64,000 nucleotides of DNA from Psococerastis gibbosa (Eukaryota; Arthropoda; Insecta; Psocodea; Psocidae). The translations under genes and the position numbers were made by a program. Shown here in pieces: positions 1-20,200 of this stretch (position 1 is its first letter; the number at the start of each line of letters is the position of its first letter). The stretch covers positions 31,267,921 to 31,331,920 of the forward strand of contig OZ020485.1 in assembly GCA_963971405.1 (NCBI GenBank). The letters are read 5' to 3'. The notes below the pieces were generated by a model. The model was not told where the DNA came from. It did no database searches and saw only the letters and a program-made list of their open reading frames with translations.

Positions 1-173
1 GCCCCTCAAAAATATACCGATTGACATTTTTTATCCCCCTCACTCAAGTCTGTCCTTGTGGTGTACAATTATTATTATATGATGTCCTTGGTGTACAATT
101 ATTTAGTTTGAATTTGAATACAACTAGGTACCTACTCTTAGTTTAGTGTTTCACAAGTATGGTTTATTTTCAG

Positions 174-3100
174 TGCTGGAGGTCTCGTAACTGCTGTTGC
201 TCCTGTGGTCGTGAAAGGCAAAGGAGTGTGGGTTGGCTGGCCCGGTATTCACCTGGACGACCCCAACGAGCCCATCCCTGAGTCCGACCCCAACGACCGC
301 ACCCCCACCGCCGGCCTATTATCTGAGAAAGTCGTCGCCGTCCACTGCGAGAGAAGTCTTTTTGACGCTTTCTACAACGGATGCTGCAATGGTACATTCT
401 GGCCTTTGTTTCATTCAATGCCGGATAGAGCCGAATTTTCCGCTGATAATTGGAAGGTAAGTGTACTCAAGGCCATAGCCAGGGGGGGGGGGGGTTCATG
501 GGGGTTCAACCTCCCCCTAAATGAAATGACTTGATACTAGATAGAATCGGGTTTTAAGAGGAAAAATAAAAACCACTATGTAATATCCAATTAAATTTCT
601 GAACACCCCCCCCCCCCGCAAAAAAACATGCCTTGAGTTTATACTACTATAACTCTACAGGAACGCGCTGTACATGAAATTACAAAGACTTTCACTGCCG
701 GGGTTACATGATGAAGCAGTAGAATCCGAGATGATCTGAAAGCGTACGAAAGCGTACTTCCAAACGTTTCGTCAACACCTCCTGTGGGCCTGCATAGACT
801 TCTAAGATTGTATCTAGGAGGTTCCACAGTAAAACTACACAGAGCCACTGATGACATAAGTCGCAGATGCTGATGAAACAACTTTGGAAGTAGGCCTACG
901 CAGATCATCCCGGATTCTACTGCTTCATCGGCCGCTTTAAAATTTAAGATTAAAGTTAAAGAGCAATGGCAGTAATCCCATGTAAATAGACAATTTAGAG
1001 TTTAGATAAGGTAAAGGGTACTTTCTTGCAGCATTTAGCAGTGGCGTAGCCATAGAGGTGGAGGCGCATGAGGCTCCTCCCTAGGGTAATATAAATTCAT
1101 GTGAACTGCTTCTTACCTACCAAATATTTTTACCTATTATCTATTATGTTTTCTTTCAAAATCTTCCCCGTTGGAGACTCACAAGAGTTGTACAATTACT
1201 ACAATTATTGCAATGTAATAAAGGCATATTCGTCATATTCCGGATTGGAATCGTTACACCAGTACCTAGTATAATTTCACACTTAATGACAATTTTAATT
1301 GTGCATTATGTCATAATTCATTTTCAACTGGGAATTAAAAAACCAGACTAGGCTACAGAAATTTCTTCGTAATGCGGTCGGGTAGAACAGCTCGTGAGTT
1401 TTGGCCCGTGTCCCTGTTTGCGCTCCTCGCTGACGAAAATCCTGGATCCCCCTGCAATTCTGTTATGTCCAGTATTGCCGAGGGTTATCATTTATAAATT
1501 CACTTAAATTGACGGTGTTTTGTCACTTTTATATCAATGACGTCGGTAAATGAGTTCAATCACTCATCAGAAGGTGTACTACAATAAGTACTTCACGATA
1601 ACACTATTTGAATTGTACGCGTAGTAGCTTATTTTATAGGGTTATTCAGGCCACCCATCCATACCCTATATTTCGGTTATTATGAGAAATTTTGAAATAG
1701 GGTAAAAAATGACTACGTCGGGGTCGAACTATCTTTTGAACGTATTAAACTTTGTTTAAGGAGGCCGGAAATGGGGGTTTGGGGGTTTTAAATGGTATCT
1801 CGAAATTTTGATATGCTCTAATGTCTCCTTTTTTTCAAAAGAAATTTATCTCAAACCTCATAATTACTGTGTCAAATGATAGATTATTTCAAGGGCTTTA
1901 ATATATATATATATGCATATAATTATTATTTACATTTGAAAATTTCAAGATACCATCATCAATGACGACCCAAGAACCCCCATTTCTGACTTGCCCCAAA
2001 AAATTAAAACAAAAATGGAAATAATGGAATAATGGAAAACAATCAAGTAATGCCGAAGGAGTAAGGACATTATACTTCCAAAAGATAGTTCAACCACGAC
2101 TTTGTCATGTAATTTTGTAACCCCCATCTCTGGGTCTGGACGGATGGTGTGAATCACCCTGTATAATACGTTAATTGTTACCCCATCCTTTGTTTCAGGC
2201 TTATGTGAAAGTAAACCAAGAGTTTGCGAGAAAGACTGTCCAGGGGCTCCAAAGTCTGGATAAGGATAATGCTAATACTGTACCTATAGTATGGATTCAT
2301 GACTATCAGTTGATGATTTGCCCCAATTACGTCCGTCAGGTACATAGAATAAATATTTACTGATCAGGTACCTATCGTATACTACGCAACATAATCCCAC
2401 ATACTTTAATAATCGACTATAAAATATACTGTATCAGTTTAATGTACTACAATGTACAGTCCCACGGTTCATCAGCTTAATAGGAACCTTAGGTGAAGAG
2501 GTTTAATTAATAAACAATGTTTGAAAAATAAAAAAGAAGCATCTTCCTTCCATGGGGATATGCGAATGGGCCATCCTTCTAAATTGTGACTTCACATTTT
2601 TAAATTACTAAGTAAAAGACGACTGATACTTATCATTTAAGTGACGCTTATCTTGTTATTGTTATTATTGAATCGGCTGACGTAGTTAGCCATATGTGAG
2701 CCGATTCAATAATACAATATTAATAAAAATAATAACATGATAAGCGTTTCTTAATTTTAAGTGTATTTCGTCGGATCAGGCCTAAATATAATATAATGTA
2801 AGTATAATACGTACGCTAGATATACTGTATATCATAGGTACATAATATTTTGTTTTTAGATAGTTGAAGAAAAGGGTCTCAGGTGCAAATTGGGATTTTT
2901 CTTGCATATCCCTTTTCCTTCTTGGGACATATTTCGCCTATTTCCCTGGTCCGACGAAATTCTTCAAGGCATGCTCGGTGAGTAACGACAGAGCAAAATA
3001 ATCTTGTACAAATATGTTACTAAACTAATTTAACAGTAGGTAGTTTGCGAGCAAGCTGCCCAGCATTATCGACAACCCACGTTATAATATTATTTTCATA

Positions 3101-6100
3101 TATACCTAGGTACAGTGTAATACTGTACTGTCCATACTGTATGTTCGTAGAGCCGGTTAGTATTTAAAACTACTTTTCACACATGTAGGCTGTTCATATC
3201 TTAGGTGCCCATTCCATCGACCGGCTAGGGCTATTTACACAAACGGTGACGTGGTAGCAGACATTCAAGACTTAGGTGGCGTTTCCACCGACCTCGCATT
3301 GCAGAATTGCAGAAATGTTTATTTTCCTCTATGCCATAGTTAAAATTGATCAATGATCATACAGTAAAATCACAAACAAACTAAAATTAAAAAATGGCGT
3401 CATGGGATATGTTAAGTACAAACATTTTAATAGATTTCTATAAAAAGAAAAATTCTAATTTCCGTCAATGTCATTTGCATTCTGCAATGCGAGGTCGGTG
3501 GAAACTGCACCTAAGTCTTGAATGTCTGCTACCACGTCACCGTTTTTGTAAATAGCCCCAGCCGGTCAGGGCGCCTTATCAAAAGCAAATGAACTCTTTT
3601 TAGGCTGCGACATGGTTGGTTTCCACATAGAAGATTACTGTCTAAACTTTGTCGACTGTTGTCAAAGGCGTTTGGGTTGCCGTGTCGATCGCAAGAACTT
3701 GCTAGTTGAACAGGGTGGCAGAACTGTTCAAGTGAGACCCCTACCTATTGGCATGCCATTCGACAGATTTGTACAACTTGCTGAATCAGCGAATCGCGTC
3801 ATCATGCTCACCAACCAGAAAATTGTCTTGGGAGTTGATAGACTTGACTACACCAAAGGCATTGTTAATAAGTTGAAAGCATTCGAGCGGCTACTTCAAA
3901 AATATCCTGCGCATATTGAAAAGGTATGGTTTGATTTTAAGTAGCATAATATCTTAGTAGAAGCTTAGCAGGTTGTTATCCTACGGGCCAAGTGCAGTTT
4001 AGGAAAACGTTATTTTTGCTAGTTTAATGATTAATATTGCTTATTAACTGCATGCCAATTGTACGAGTACATTCAACGTATTTACACAGTTCTACTACCA
4101 TATCGGCTACCTGAAATCTACCGAGTCTTATACGAATATCGGTGGACTATTAAAATGGTTGTTTATCTGTTTATTTTAGGTAACTTTGTTACAAATTGCC
4201 GTTCCCTCAAGGACAGATGTTCGGGAATATCAAGATTTGAAAGAGGATATTGATCAATTAGTTGGCAGAATTAATGGGTGTTTTACTACTGCCAATTGGT
4301 CTCCCATCCGGTATATTTACGGCTGCGTTAGTCAGGATGAACTGGCCGCATTCTACCGGTGAGCACTATCATGTCGCTAATACAGTATTGTACAAACAGG
4401 CTACCATTTTATTTGCGTAAAATATTTTAAAATATAATATTTTACAGGCCCCAGTAAATAATTATTATGATGACTATTATCGTAGACTTTTGTGTCCCTT
4501 CGTCAGTAAACAAACTGTAGTGAATTGTATAGGTACCTATATGGGTAGGCTATAATATAATTACATTTGACTATTATCCAATATAGTAACGTCAGCCTGG
4601 TGACTGGAGAGAGGTCTATTGTAATAATTACATCTGTTGTACGATTTCTATAGTTTTACGTTGAACGTTGAGTTCCCAAGTGCGTTAGATTTGCCATCCA
4701 AGCTTCAAAAGACACGTATCTTGTCTCATAACTCCAGGCCCATAAAGGTGTAAAAGAAAGGTAAGGTAACATTTGTTAATTTAATTAAATGATTGCCTTA
4801 GAGATGCAGCAGTTGCCATGGTGACACCACTCCGCGATGGGATGAATCTGGTGGCTAAAGAATTTGTCGCTTGCCAGATCAATACTCCGCCGGGCGTTTT
4901 GATTTTGTCTCCTTTCGCTGGCGCTGGGGAGATGATGCACGAGGCACTGCTATGTAATCCTTACGAAATAGAAGAAGCAGCGGAAGTCTTAAACAGGTCA
5001 GTTTAAAAAATTCCCTGCATACTCCAATAAATTGAAGAAGAGATTAATAGAAACAGGCTACAATGCAATGTGGTACCAGTAAGTTAATAGGCCTCACTTA
5101 CTTCTTTCAATGCAAAATAAAATACAGGACTAGATACAATGGGTAACCCATAGAGTATAGATAGACAGGACTATGAGATCCTCTGGGCTAAACTATTTCC
5201 TCTATACTCGTCTTAAAATGTATGCATCCATCTGTCCGTAAACCAGACTAACCAGATTTAATATTAAAAATGGATTCTCAAGTTCTACGGCTATTGGTTT
5301 TTATCCGAACGGTTTTTATCGTCACGCTTTTCTGGGCTGTACTGCAAAAACTGTACTGTCCCCTGGAAATAGCATCAATTCTATTCCATTTTTACTTTTC
5401 AGGGCTTTGACAATGCCTGATGATGAAAGAACTCTTCGAATGAACTATCTCCGCCGAAGGGAGATGGTACACGATGTCAACTACTGGATGAGGTCCTTTC
5501 TGAAGTCGATGGGCGCTCTCATTCCTGAAGAGGGCAGCCATGCCCCCACACTCCCTATCGCACCCACCATGCAGCCCGTTACGTTAGACGACTTCGACGA
5601 ATATTTAGCCAAGTAAGCACTATCATTGGCCTTTAGTGGAGGAACGTGGAGGTTGCCTCTTCAACCAAACTTAATTTAATGTCATTGTCAGATATACCAG
5701 ATACTAGTAGACATTGTATTGCTTAACAAGGACAATAGTCCGCTTTTTTTTCCATGTCAATATTTATTAATATTTTTAAATATTAGTTATATAAGTTAAA
5801 ACTTATATTAGGTATGAAGGGCCACCCTCCCACGCTTCGGCTTGAGGGGGCACAGGTTATTTCACGTTCACATGTTCATTTTGTTGAGAAATATACGGTT
5901 TTTCTATTCTATTCTATTCTATCTAGTAATACTGCAATGTACTATCATTGGTCGATAATTAGCCTACTACTTATTTGGGAAATAATTAGCAAAATGTGAT
6001 TAAAATACAAGAAGAAATTAGCCCATTGTGAACATACACTGCTTTCAAAATTTTCTTCCTTCTCCTTCCTTCTGTACTTGATCAGACATCATATTATGTA

Positions 6101-8720
6101 ACTTAATTTAACTTTTCTGAACGCCCTGAAATGCAATCGACAAATATTGCTTTTCATCTCTAGGTACATTGGTTCCACACACAAATTGGCGCTTCTTCTA
6201 GACTACGATGGAACATTGGCCCCCATCGCTCCTCATCCCGATTTGGCCATTCTTCCGCATGAAACCAAATGTGTTCTTGAAAGACTCAGCAATCAAAGTG
6301 ACGTTTATATTGCCATAGTTTCCGGCAGGAACGTTGAAAATGTGATGAAAATGGTATGTACTAGTACATTATTTATACCTTGGTGTAAACCTTGGACACT
6401 TGAATTTTAGAGTTGACTCCAGACTCCTTGATGACGTACTACATATTGTATTTTCAAAAATTACAGGTTGGCATTAAAGGCATAACCTATGCTGGAAGCC
6501 ATGGTCTTGAAATTTTCCATCCTGATGGCAGTAAATTTGTTCATCCCATGCCGAATGAATTCGAGGACATTGTGGCAGGTTTGCTGAAGGCCCTACAGGA
6601 AGAGGTATGCAGAGACGGAGCCTGGGTTGAAAATAAGGGGGCGATTCTTACATTCCACTACAGAGAAACTCCCGTTGATCTCCGACCTGCTTTGGAAGAA
6701 CGAGCTAAAATACTTATTGAAAGTGCTGGTAAGCACATACAGTAGTATAACTTCTATCTTATTGCAATTGAATATAGGCCCACGGCCATTCCAAGTTGAA
6801 TCCACCAGAACAGAGCCTGTTCAGAGCTGAAGCAAGCTAGGTAGTGTGCACAGCTTTGGCAGGGGAACATGGTGAGTCATGTTAACGCTCTGAGGCTACC
6901 AGTCCTGGTCACCTCCGAATTAACCTGTACGATATGTTCCCCACGTGGTTCGGAATCCACTATAATCAGGAGGTCCACCCCGTCAGTCAACTCCCATTCT
7001 CCCTGGGGTGAAGGGGTCTGCTTTCAGGGTGCCTCAAGTTAGCAAACAGACTCACTCCCCCAGCCAGGCCAACAGGGTTGCTTAAAGCAGAAATGCTGAA
7101 AGCAGGCGTTGGAAGACAAACAAACAAGCAACAGAATATTAGAAGATGATATTAAGGTCATGAAATAAAATTAAGTAGAGGGCTTATTGTAGCCAAGAAG
7201 TGCATATTCGTTACAGGCGTACAATTGGGCTGAATTTTTTTCAGAATAGGTACATAAACTTATGAAAAGAGAACATTAATAATTTTATGTTTCATAATCT
7301 TGTATATGCAGAACTCTAGCCTACACAAAAGCCAGTTCTTTCTGTTAGTTAACTAGGTGTACATAATTATGCATTGTATGTTACTCGTTTGTAGGGTTCC
7401 GAGCCAGCAGTGCGCATTGTGCCATAGAAGCTAAGCCTCCAGTGCAGTGGAACAAGGGCAGAGCTTCGCTCTATATACTTCGCACAGCTTTTGGGGTTGA
7501 CTGGAGCGAAAGAATTCGCATCATCTATGCTGGAGATGATACTACTGATGAAGACGCTATGGAGGTCAGTCGAAAGTACAATTACAGCGTTTTTTATATT
7601 GGCTTCATCCGTTCAAGCGAAATTATCAAATAGGGATCAGGCCTGGTCCAGGTCTACGTTCTAAAGTATCATTATCATGCTGATTTTTTTTCTACCGCGA
7701 AACCGGTCGGGTTTGGTAACCCACTACTGGTGCCTCCTTGTTGTAACCTGTGGTTTCACATGGTGTCCTGCTGCAAGTCAGAGATTTCAACAGGAAGTGC
7801 AGTGTCTCCACAAGCTGCGCCGATGGCTTTATGTTGAAGTTAGTTCTTGTATTTAAAACTCATCCCAAAGGTATCATTTAAAACTTACACTGTATATTCT
7901 ATGCCTGGTTTTCCTAACCATACTAATGAAATCAGTATCTACCTTATACGTTTATCAAGAAAATTGTACTATCCCCAGTGCTATAATTTATCTTTATGTA
8001 GGAAAATTCGGTGTGCCAAAACCCTGATGTGTCGAGTTGTTTATTGACACAGTGAAGAGCGTAACAGCATCTCGGAATTTTTCTGATGTCTACGTATTTG
8101 AGGTTGTTTCGAATATTCAGTATTTTGAACGGATCTATACCAGTGTTTTATTTGGTTTGCAGTCGCTGAAAGGTATGGCTGCGACTTTCCGCATCACAAC
8201 TTCAAACATCGTCAAGACTGCAGCCGAGTTCCGGCTCCCCAATACGGACAGCGTTCTCACCATGCTCAAATGGGTAAAATATAGCTACATAAATTTTGAT
8301 ACACTAGGCCTACTATTCAGACGAATTTATTACATGTGTTATACTGTAGCTCCACAGTTAGTTTGTGCTAATACAAGTTATGTATACGGTATTTGCAATG
8401 TTTCACTGAATCGGTATATTGAGTTTGAAATCGTGAAATAAGAAAAGTCGGTGACTAATAGAGGAAATGCAACGATCTCAACTTCTCTATGCAATGCTTC
8501 TCTTTGGCAGGTGTTGATATCGGACTATCGCAATATTCCCGCCATTATTTGAATATTATATTATGTGTTACAGGTGGAGCGGCACCTGAGCCGCCGCGGG
8601 CCGAGGGAACAGTCACGTCGCGCCCACCTCCCCAGCAACGGCGTCACCATGGAGATGAGCTTCACTGGTGCTGACGAAAATACACATCGCAAACTCACTA
8701 ATTCCGTCTCAAATAGTTGA
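174..8720 (+). CDS. Tps1: Trehalose-6-phosphate synthase/phosphatase, 5' end missing
   Basis: Makes trehalose 6-phosphate from UDP-glucose and glucose 6-phosphate, then dephosphorylates it to trehalose, the main insect blood sugar; cytosolic, fat body in known insects. Exons by splice sites and frame: 174-456, 2199-2339, 2860-2977, 3604-3923, 4180-4358, 4802-4996, 5403-5612, 6164-6353, 6467-6728, 7395-7564, 8163-8273, 8574-8720 (stop TGA). Seen: GT20 motifs [22 protein letters not shown] and [11 protein letters not shown], then a HAD phosphatase domain with LLDYDGTL (exon 6164-6353), an SGR motif and [10 protein letters not shown] (exon 7395-7564). Both catalytic halves therefore look intact. 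The first exon opens in phase at [13 protein letters not shown], so the start codon and roughly the first tens of codons lie upstream of the window. Introns hold MITEs at 1638-2164, 2638-2755 and 3204-3575. The last exon encodes a polar, Arg-rich tail ending in NSVSNS. Convergent with GH1-A. Identity is near certain; the exact C-terminal tail is less so. Confidence 0.95.
640..925. repeat. Foldback repeat family F, trehalose gene intron 1
   Basis: Imperfect inverted repeat: GAAGCAGTAGAATCCGAGAT with ...ACTTCCAAACGTTTCGTCAAC on one side and its inverse near 850-925. Single-arm relatives occur at 44865-44990, 54455-54585 and 62035-62145. Confidence 0.6.
1638..2164. mobile_element. TA-flanked degenerate foldback, trehalose gene intron 1
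   Basis: Ends AGGGTTATTCAGGCCACC and (inverted) AGGGTGATTCACACCATCC, the second being a common mariner-type end. Internal inverted similarity (e.g. ...CCCCCATTTC...) is visible. Old and diverged. Confidence 0.5.
2638..2755. repeat. Foldback, trehalose gene intron 2
   Basis: Imperfect palindrome with arms around ACGCTTATC...TATTGAATCGGCT. A short MITE is likely. Confidence 0.6.
3204..3575. mobile_element. PIF/Harbinger-like MITE copy 1 (trehalose gene intron)
   Basis: 372 bp; arms of about 110 bp starting GGYGCCCATTCCA, flanked by TTA on both sides (3201-3203 and 3576-3578). Three-base TTA/TAA duplications are typical of PIF/Harbinger. Confidence 0.85.
6772..7125 (+). repeat. Dispersed repeat family D, copy in trehalose gene intron
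   Basis: Shares CCGAATTAACC..., TGGTTCGGAATCCACTATAA and CAGGAGGTCC with copies at 18560, 56408, 57765 and 61608. Not classified. Confidence 0.65.
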
Positions 8721-8725
8721 ATAAA
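8720..8725 (+). terminator. Poly(A) signal of the trehalose synthase gene
   Basis: AATAAA overlaps the last base of the TGA stop. Another AATAAA-like run lies about 55 bases further on (near 8776), which is the likelier functional site given the usual spacing to cleavage. Confidence 0.45.
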
Positions 8726-9207
8726 TATACAGTTATTTTTTTGTTATTTCAAAATGGCCCATCATATTGTTAAAATAATAAAATAGTCGACCCAAGTTAT
8801 TATCACAATAGGTACCCTACCGTAGCACTTAAAGAGGGGCAAGTGGAATCGAAATAGTTTATATTATCATTTTCACTTTTTGAACGCGTATGGTCACTAT
8901 GAGATGAAAAAACGCGTTATAAAGTGCCAATAGTAACCATAACACTAATCTTGAACTTAGAAATCTTAATAAATTGGTTGGAAGACCAGTAAGAGAACAA
9001 ATAGTATAGTTATTTTTCAGTTCATAAAAAAAAAAAAACAATTTGAGATGTTAAATTTCTCCCCTGGTTATGTTAAACCCTCGGGTCGCTGCGTTCCGTT
9101 ATGTACACCGTACACCGAGAGTAGGCGTGCCAATCAGCCAATTGGTCATGTGAATACGACTAGGTAGAGTGAAAAAGATGGTGTATAGAAGAGTGAAAAA
9201 GTTTCAT

Positions 9208-16099
<6,892 letters not shown>

Positions 16100-16135
16100 T
16101 TTGTCACTACACTCAATGACCGCGAGCCATAAATG

Positions 16136-16170
16136 TTATCACCTTTATATAAGATGATAACACTTTTATC
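16136..16170. promoter_or_regulatory. Cluster of three GATA motifs around the GH1-A TATA box
   Basis: TTATC at 16136-16140, GATAA at 16156-16160 and TTATC at 16166-16170 flank the TATA box. GATA factors drive midgut genes in insects, which would suit a digestive glucosidase; that link is inference. Confidence 0.4.
16144..16151 (-). promoter_or_regulatory. TATA box of GH1-A
   Basis: TATATAAA reads on the minus strand 45-52 bases before the first ATG. An initiator-like GTCATTGAGT lies about 30 bases downstream (16120-16111), giving a predicted 5' leader of only about 20 nt. Confidence 0.6.
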
Positions 16171-17260
16171 CCATCACGATCAAAGCTGTAATCTGTTACC
16201 AATCTCCTTACTCCTTAATCTCCTTCACAAAGCATTTGTCAATTGGGGTATTGTCACATTTCCACATCTTTTATTGGTCCAAGCTTACGAGTACAAGTCA
16301 AGAAATTTTCCATTTGATTATATTATACTAGGCTATATGTATATACAGTATATGATACGAACCTAGAATATATTGTTGGCCCAGCAATAATTGAAACGAA
16401 CGAAGCGTTTTGTTTGTTTAATGCAATAATTCCATAAGTCATGCATTAATAAAAGGGGGAGACCCCCTGTGTAACCAATGGGCGGAAAAAATAATAAGTA
16501 TTGTGGATGCAGGTTCAACCAACCCCATCTGAAAAATATCCTTGTTACGGCCGTGGAGAGAATAATGGATCTCTTTCATTTATTTGAAAGTAAACCAAAT
16601 ACCGTATTCAGTTCAGACGCTCTATATATTGTAGTTAAGAAGCATATGTAGGTATACTTGCTTTCCACCTGTCAGGTTCCACATGATTGCCATGTAATAA
16701 GGGCAACTGCAATATTATAAAGTTATCACAAATTACAAATATGGCAATAGTCTGGCAATTACGTTCATAGCTTCATTTTTTAAATTCCGGAAATGCTGCG
16801 TACCTAGGTATATACCTACGAAGCCCGGCTTGAGGAAATTTATGAAAAAGGCTTAAGGCCGTGGAGGTGAGCTTCTGCAAACCAGAAATTGGCTATACAA
16901 GCTCGTATAGTATTATATTGCACAATATCCAGCTCCAAAAGCTAGCACCTACGCATAGACAGCCTTGAAATACAACAAAGCTAAATTATTCCCATGCATT
17001 AATGATGCTCAGATGATCTCAAATCGTCGCAAGTCTTGCCGAGTCATCCCTAAATTAGCGAAAAAGAACGAAGCCCGCCGATTATTTTGCTACTACCGCA
17101 TGCCCTTGTCACTTCATTATTCAACTATAGGCTTCACCATTTGGCTTATCACAATTCACAATATTGTAATAAATCTGATCAGTAATCTTTCTACCTCAGT
17201 GAGTGCCGGCAAGGTGTACGTGTACTATTCCTATCCATTTGTCGCGTTAATACATGTGCA
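16153..17260. other. Divergent intergenic region between GH1-A and GH1-B
   Basis: About 1.1 kb with no coding exon that I can support. The A-side core promoter is clear. On the B side, a TCAGTG initiator-like site at 17196-17201 with an AT-rich TAATAAAT about 30 bases upstream (17167-17174) is a weak candidate promoter. The rest is AT-rich unique-looking sequence. Confidence 0.4.
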
Positions 17261-20200
17261 ATGGAAATGTTCTTTTGGATATTTTTTTGTGGTTTTGTAA
17301 CCGTGCAAGCTCAAAACAACAGCTTACCTGAGAATTTTCTAATCGGATTTGCTACTGCATCATACCAAGTGGAAGGGGCATGGAATGAAGATGGTTCGTA
17401 TCCGCAATACCTGTTAAGTTAGAAAATATATACCTACAGCACTTACTTACTTCGCGTGTTCAGGGAGACACGCATTTAATAGGTTGTCCAAAATTCAGCC
17501 GCTTGGACGGCTTAGTCATTTGCATGACAGTATTCAGTAGCCTATTCAGTAAATTGCAATATTATCAATGGCAGCCATAGAGCAATTATTTATAACAGTG
17601 GCGTTGCTATATACATATTCTGGGCTGACTAATCTACTACTGTACTAATCTATAATCGTATATTTTAAATCTTTTAGGAAAAGGCGAGCATACATGGGAC
17701 AGGTCGACTCATGGCGACCCGAATTTTACTGATGACGGCCTCAATGGCGACATCGCTACAGACCAGTATCACAAGTACACAGAAGACGTTGATCTCATGA
17801 AAAAAATTGGGGTAAGTACCTACTTTTTACCTGCATTACAAAAAACGCAAATTTTATTAATTTCGCTTTTATAAATATTGACTTTTTGTTCTATTACGAA
17901 GCCAACCCAGCGGAGTTAGGGTTGTAAAGCCCCCTTACACTCAACTAGGATGGCCCGGGCCGTCTGCTTTACATGCATGCATTACAAGCATGGGCAGAAA
18001 ATCTAGTAAGTGTGGGACTCGAACCAACAACCTTTCGCGTGAAGGTCGGAGTCTGTACCACTACCCTACATGTCCTGACTTTTAATGTTTTAATACTTTA
18101 TGGTATAAATTGAAACAATTGGTACTTACGGCTTGGGTACAGGGCCGTCATTTCAATTCGACGGCTAGGGTGGGGAGGGGGAGTTCTTTGTTTTGATTTG
18201 ACAGACAGTAACAAGCTATTGTCTTTTTATTTACTTTGGTTTCGTCTTAATTGCTCATGAATCTATGCGGCATAAAATGCCACCGAAAGCACCTTGGAGT
18301 TAGCTTGTTCCCAGAAGTTTTTTTTAGGCTTAATAAATAAATAAAGACTTTTTGTTTTATTACTAAGCCAACCTAGCGGAGTTAGGGCTATAATGCCCTC
18401 TTACACTCAACTAGGATGGCCCGGGCCGTCTGATTTACATGCCCTCCGAAGCATGGCCAGAAAATGTAGTAAGTGTGGGACTGGAACCAACATCCTTGCG
18501 GGTGAAAGTCAGAGTCCTTACCACTAATCTACATGTCCTGACCTTATAATATATGTACTAGTAGTAGTAGTAGTGTTCGTCGGGTTAATAATGACTTAGG
18601 CCTCATATTTGGGCCCATAAAGCGACCCCGACTTGACTGTCCTACGCCAGCCCATAGGACAGTGCTGGGCCTCCTGATTATAGTGGATTCCGAACCACTT
18701 GGGAAACACAGTGAAGTCACACGATTAGTTCGGAGATGACCAGGACAAGTCCTACCATGTTTCCCTACCGGCACTGTGCACACGACCAAGTTATCTGCAG
18801 CTTTGAGCCTGCTATGGTCCGCTGGATTTAACTTGGTATGGCGGCAGGCTTTAATATATGCTGTATACTAGTAATAATAATATAATATTATAATAGGCTT
18901 ATAATAATCATACAATATTTTTTGAGTACAGGTTCAGCTGTACCGATTTTCACTGTCTTGGGCGCGTCTTCTTCCCGATGGACAGCTTCCTAACGTCAAT
19001 AAAGCTGGAGTGGATTATTACAACAATTTAATAAACTCCCTAATAGAAAATGGCGTGCAGCCGATGGTAATGTACTTAACTTAACATTCATAACGCCAAA
19101 TAGCTGATACTTTGCAGATTGGCTTGTTTTTCGAAAGGTATTAAGAGACAATTGGAGAAGGGAAGCCTTATAAGTGTAAACATATTTCATGAAATATCAA
19201 TCGTAGAGCTGTCAAAAATATCAGGACAAACAGAATTCTGAGCATTTTGATATGGAGGCCTATGTACCTCTTTCTGACACAGATTGGCCATAATTATTGA
19301 ATTTGATTTGTAAAAAACGATTGGTGTGGTAGTCCCGTGGAAGGAGTCAATAACTGTGGCCAATTGGTGTCAGTGAAGGCCACATGCCATCCAAAGGTAG
19401 AGGAGCATTTCTGCTAATTTAAGGGAGATTTTTTATGGCTCTACGATAGATATTTCCTGTAAGAAAAGGACTCCGTCCAAAGACCTCGTAGTGGGGTACT
19501 CCGATTCGTTCTTAATTTGCACCAGACGTGCCTAAAAATAACCATTTACTATACAGTAATAAGTAGCTACTGTAAAATATTAAAATAATGATGAAATGAA
19601 ATTGCTGTGTGGCTTAGTAAAATAAGGTAAGCACGAGAAACATTTTGCTTGTTTGTATATATTTACGGTAATATACGGTTCTGTGTGATATAGTGGTCAC
19701 TAATTGAGCCCTATTTTTAGGTGACGTTATTTCATTGGGATCTACCACAACGCTTACAAGATATAGGTGGTTGGCCAAATCCTCTCTTGGCTGAATATTT
19801 CGAAGATTATGCTCGTTTAGCATTCTCTTTATTCGGTGACAGGGTAAGTTTTACTATACCTATTATCCTTAAAATATATTGCATTGCATATTTTATGTAT
19901 TTTATATTTTATGTAGCCTAACCATGGGATGCGTGACAAGTCTTATAAATGTCTTATAAAGGGTGCATCGTAAAAAAGGTTGCCCCCCCCCCCACTATTT
20001 AAAGATGAAAAGACGCCACTGCATTTATAAATGTTGTTAACTGTTCTCGTATCGTTATAAGCTTACAGTGAGGATCACCATAATTGGTATTGCTTTCATT
20101 TCGCTTGAGGGAAAGCTGTATTTCGCCTGTCATTCCCTGTGGACTTTAGTACTGCACCTACTACAGTGCTGAGTGCGTACAGCCATTTAGGGAGACCCAT

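Noticed and set aside
205-534. Open frame running past the exon donor at 456
   Set aside because: The part after 456 is intron: GTAAGT donor, poly-G run, and no similarity to the trehalose synthase family.
1032-1080. Single CAGTGGCGTAGCC end in the trehalose gene intron
   Set aside because: No matching inverse end or 8-bp duplication found, so it is at best a broken element.
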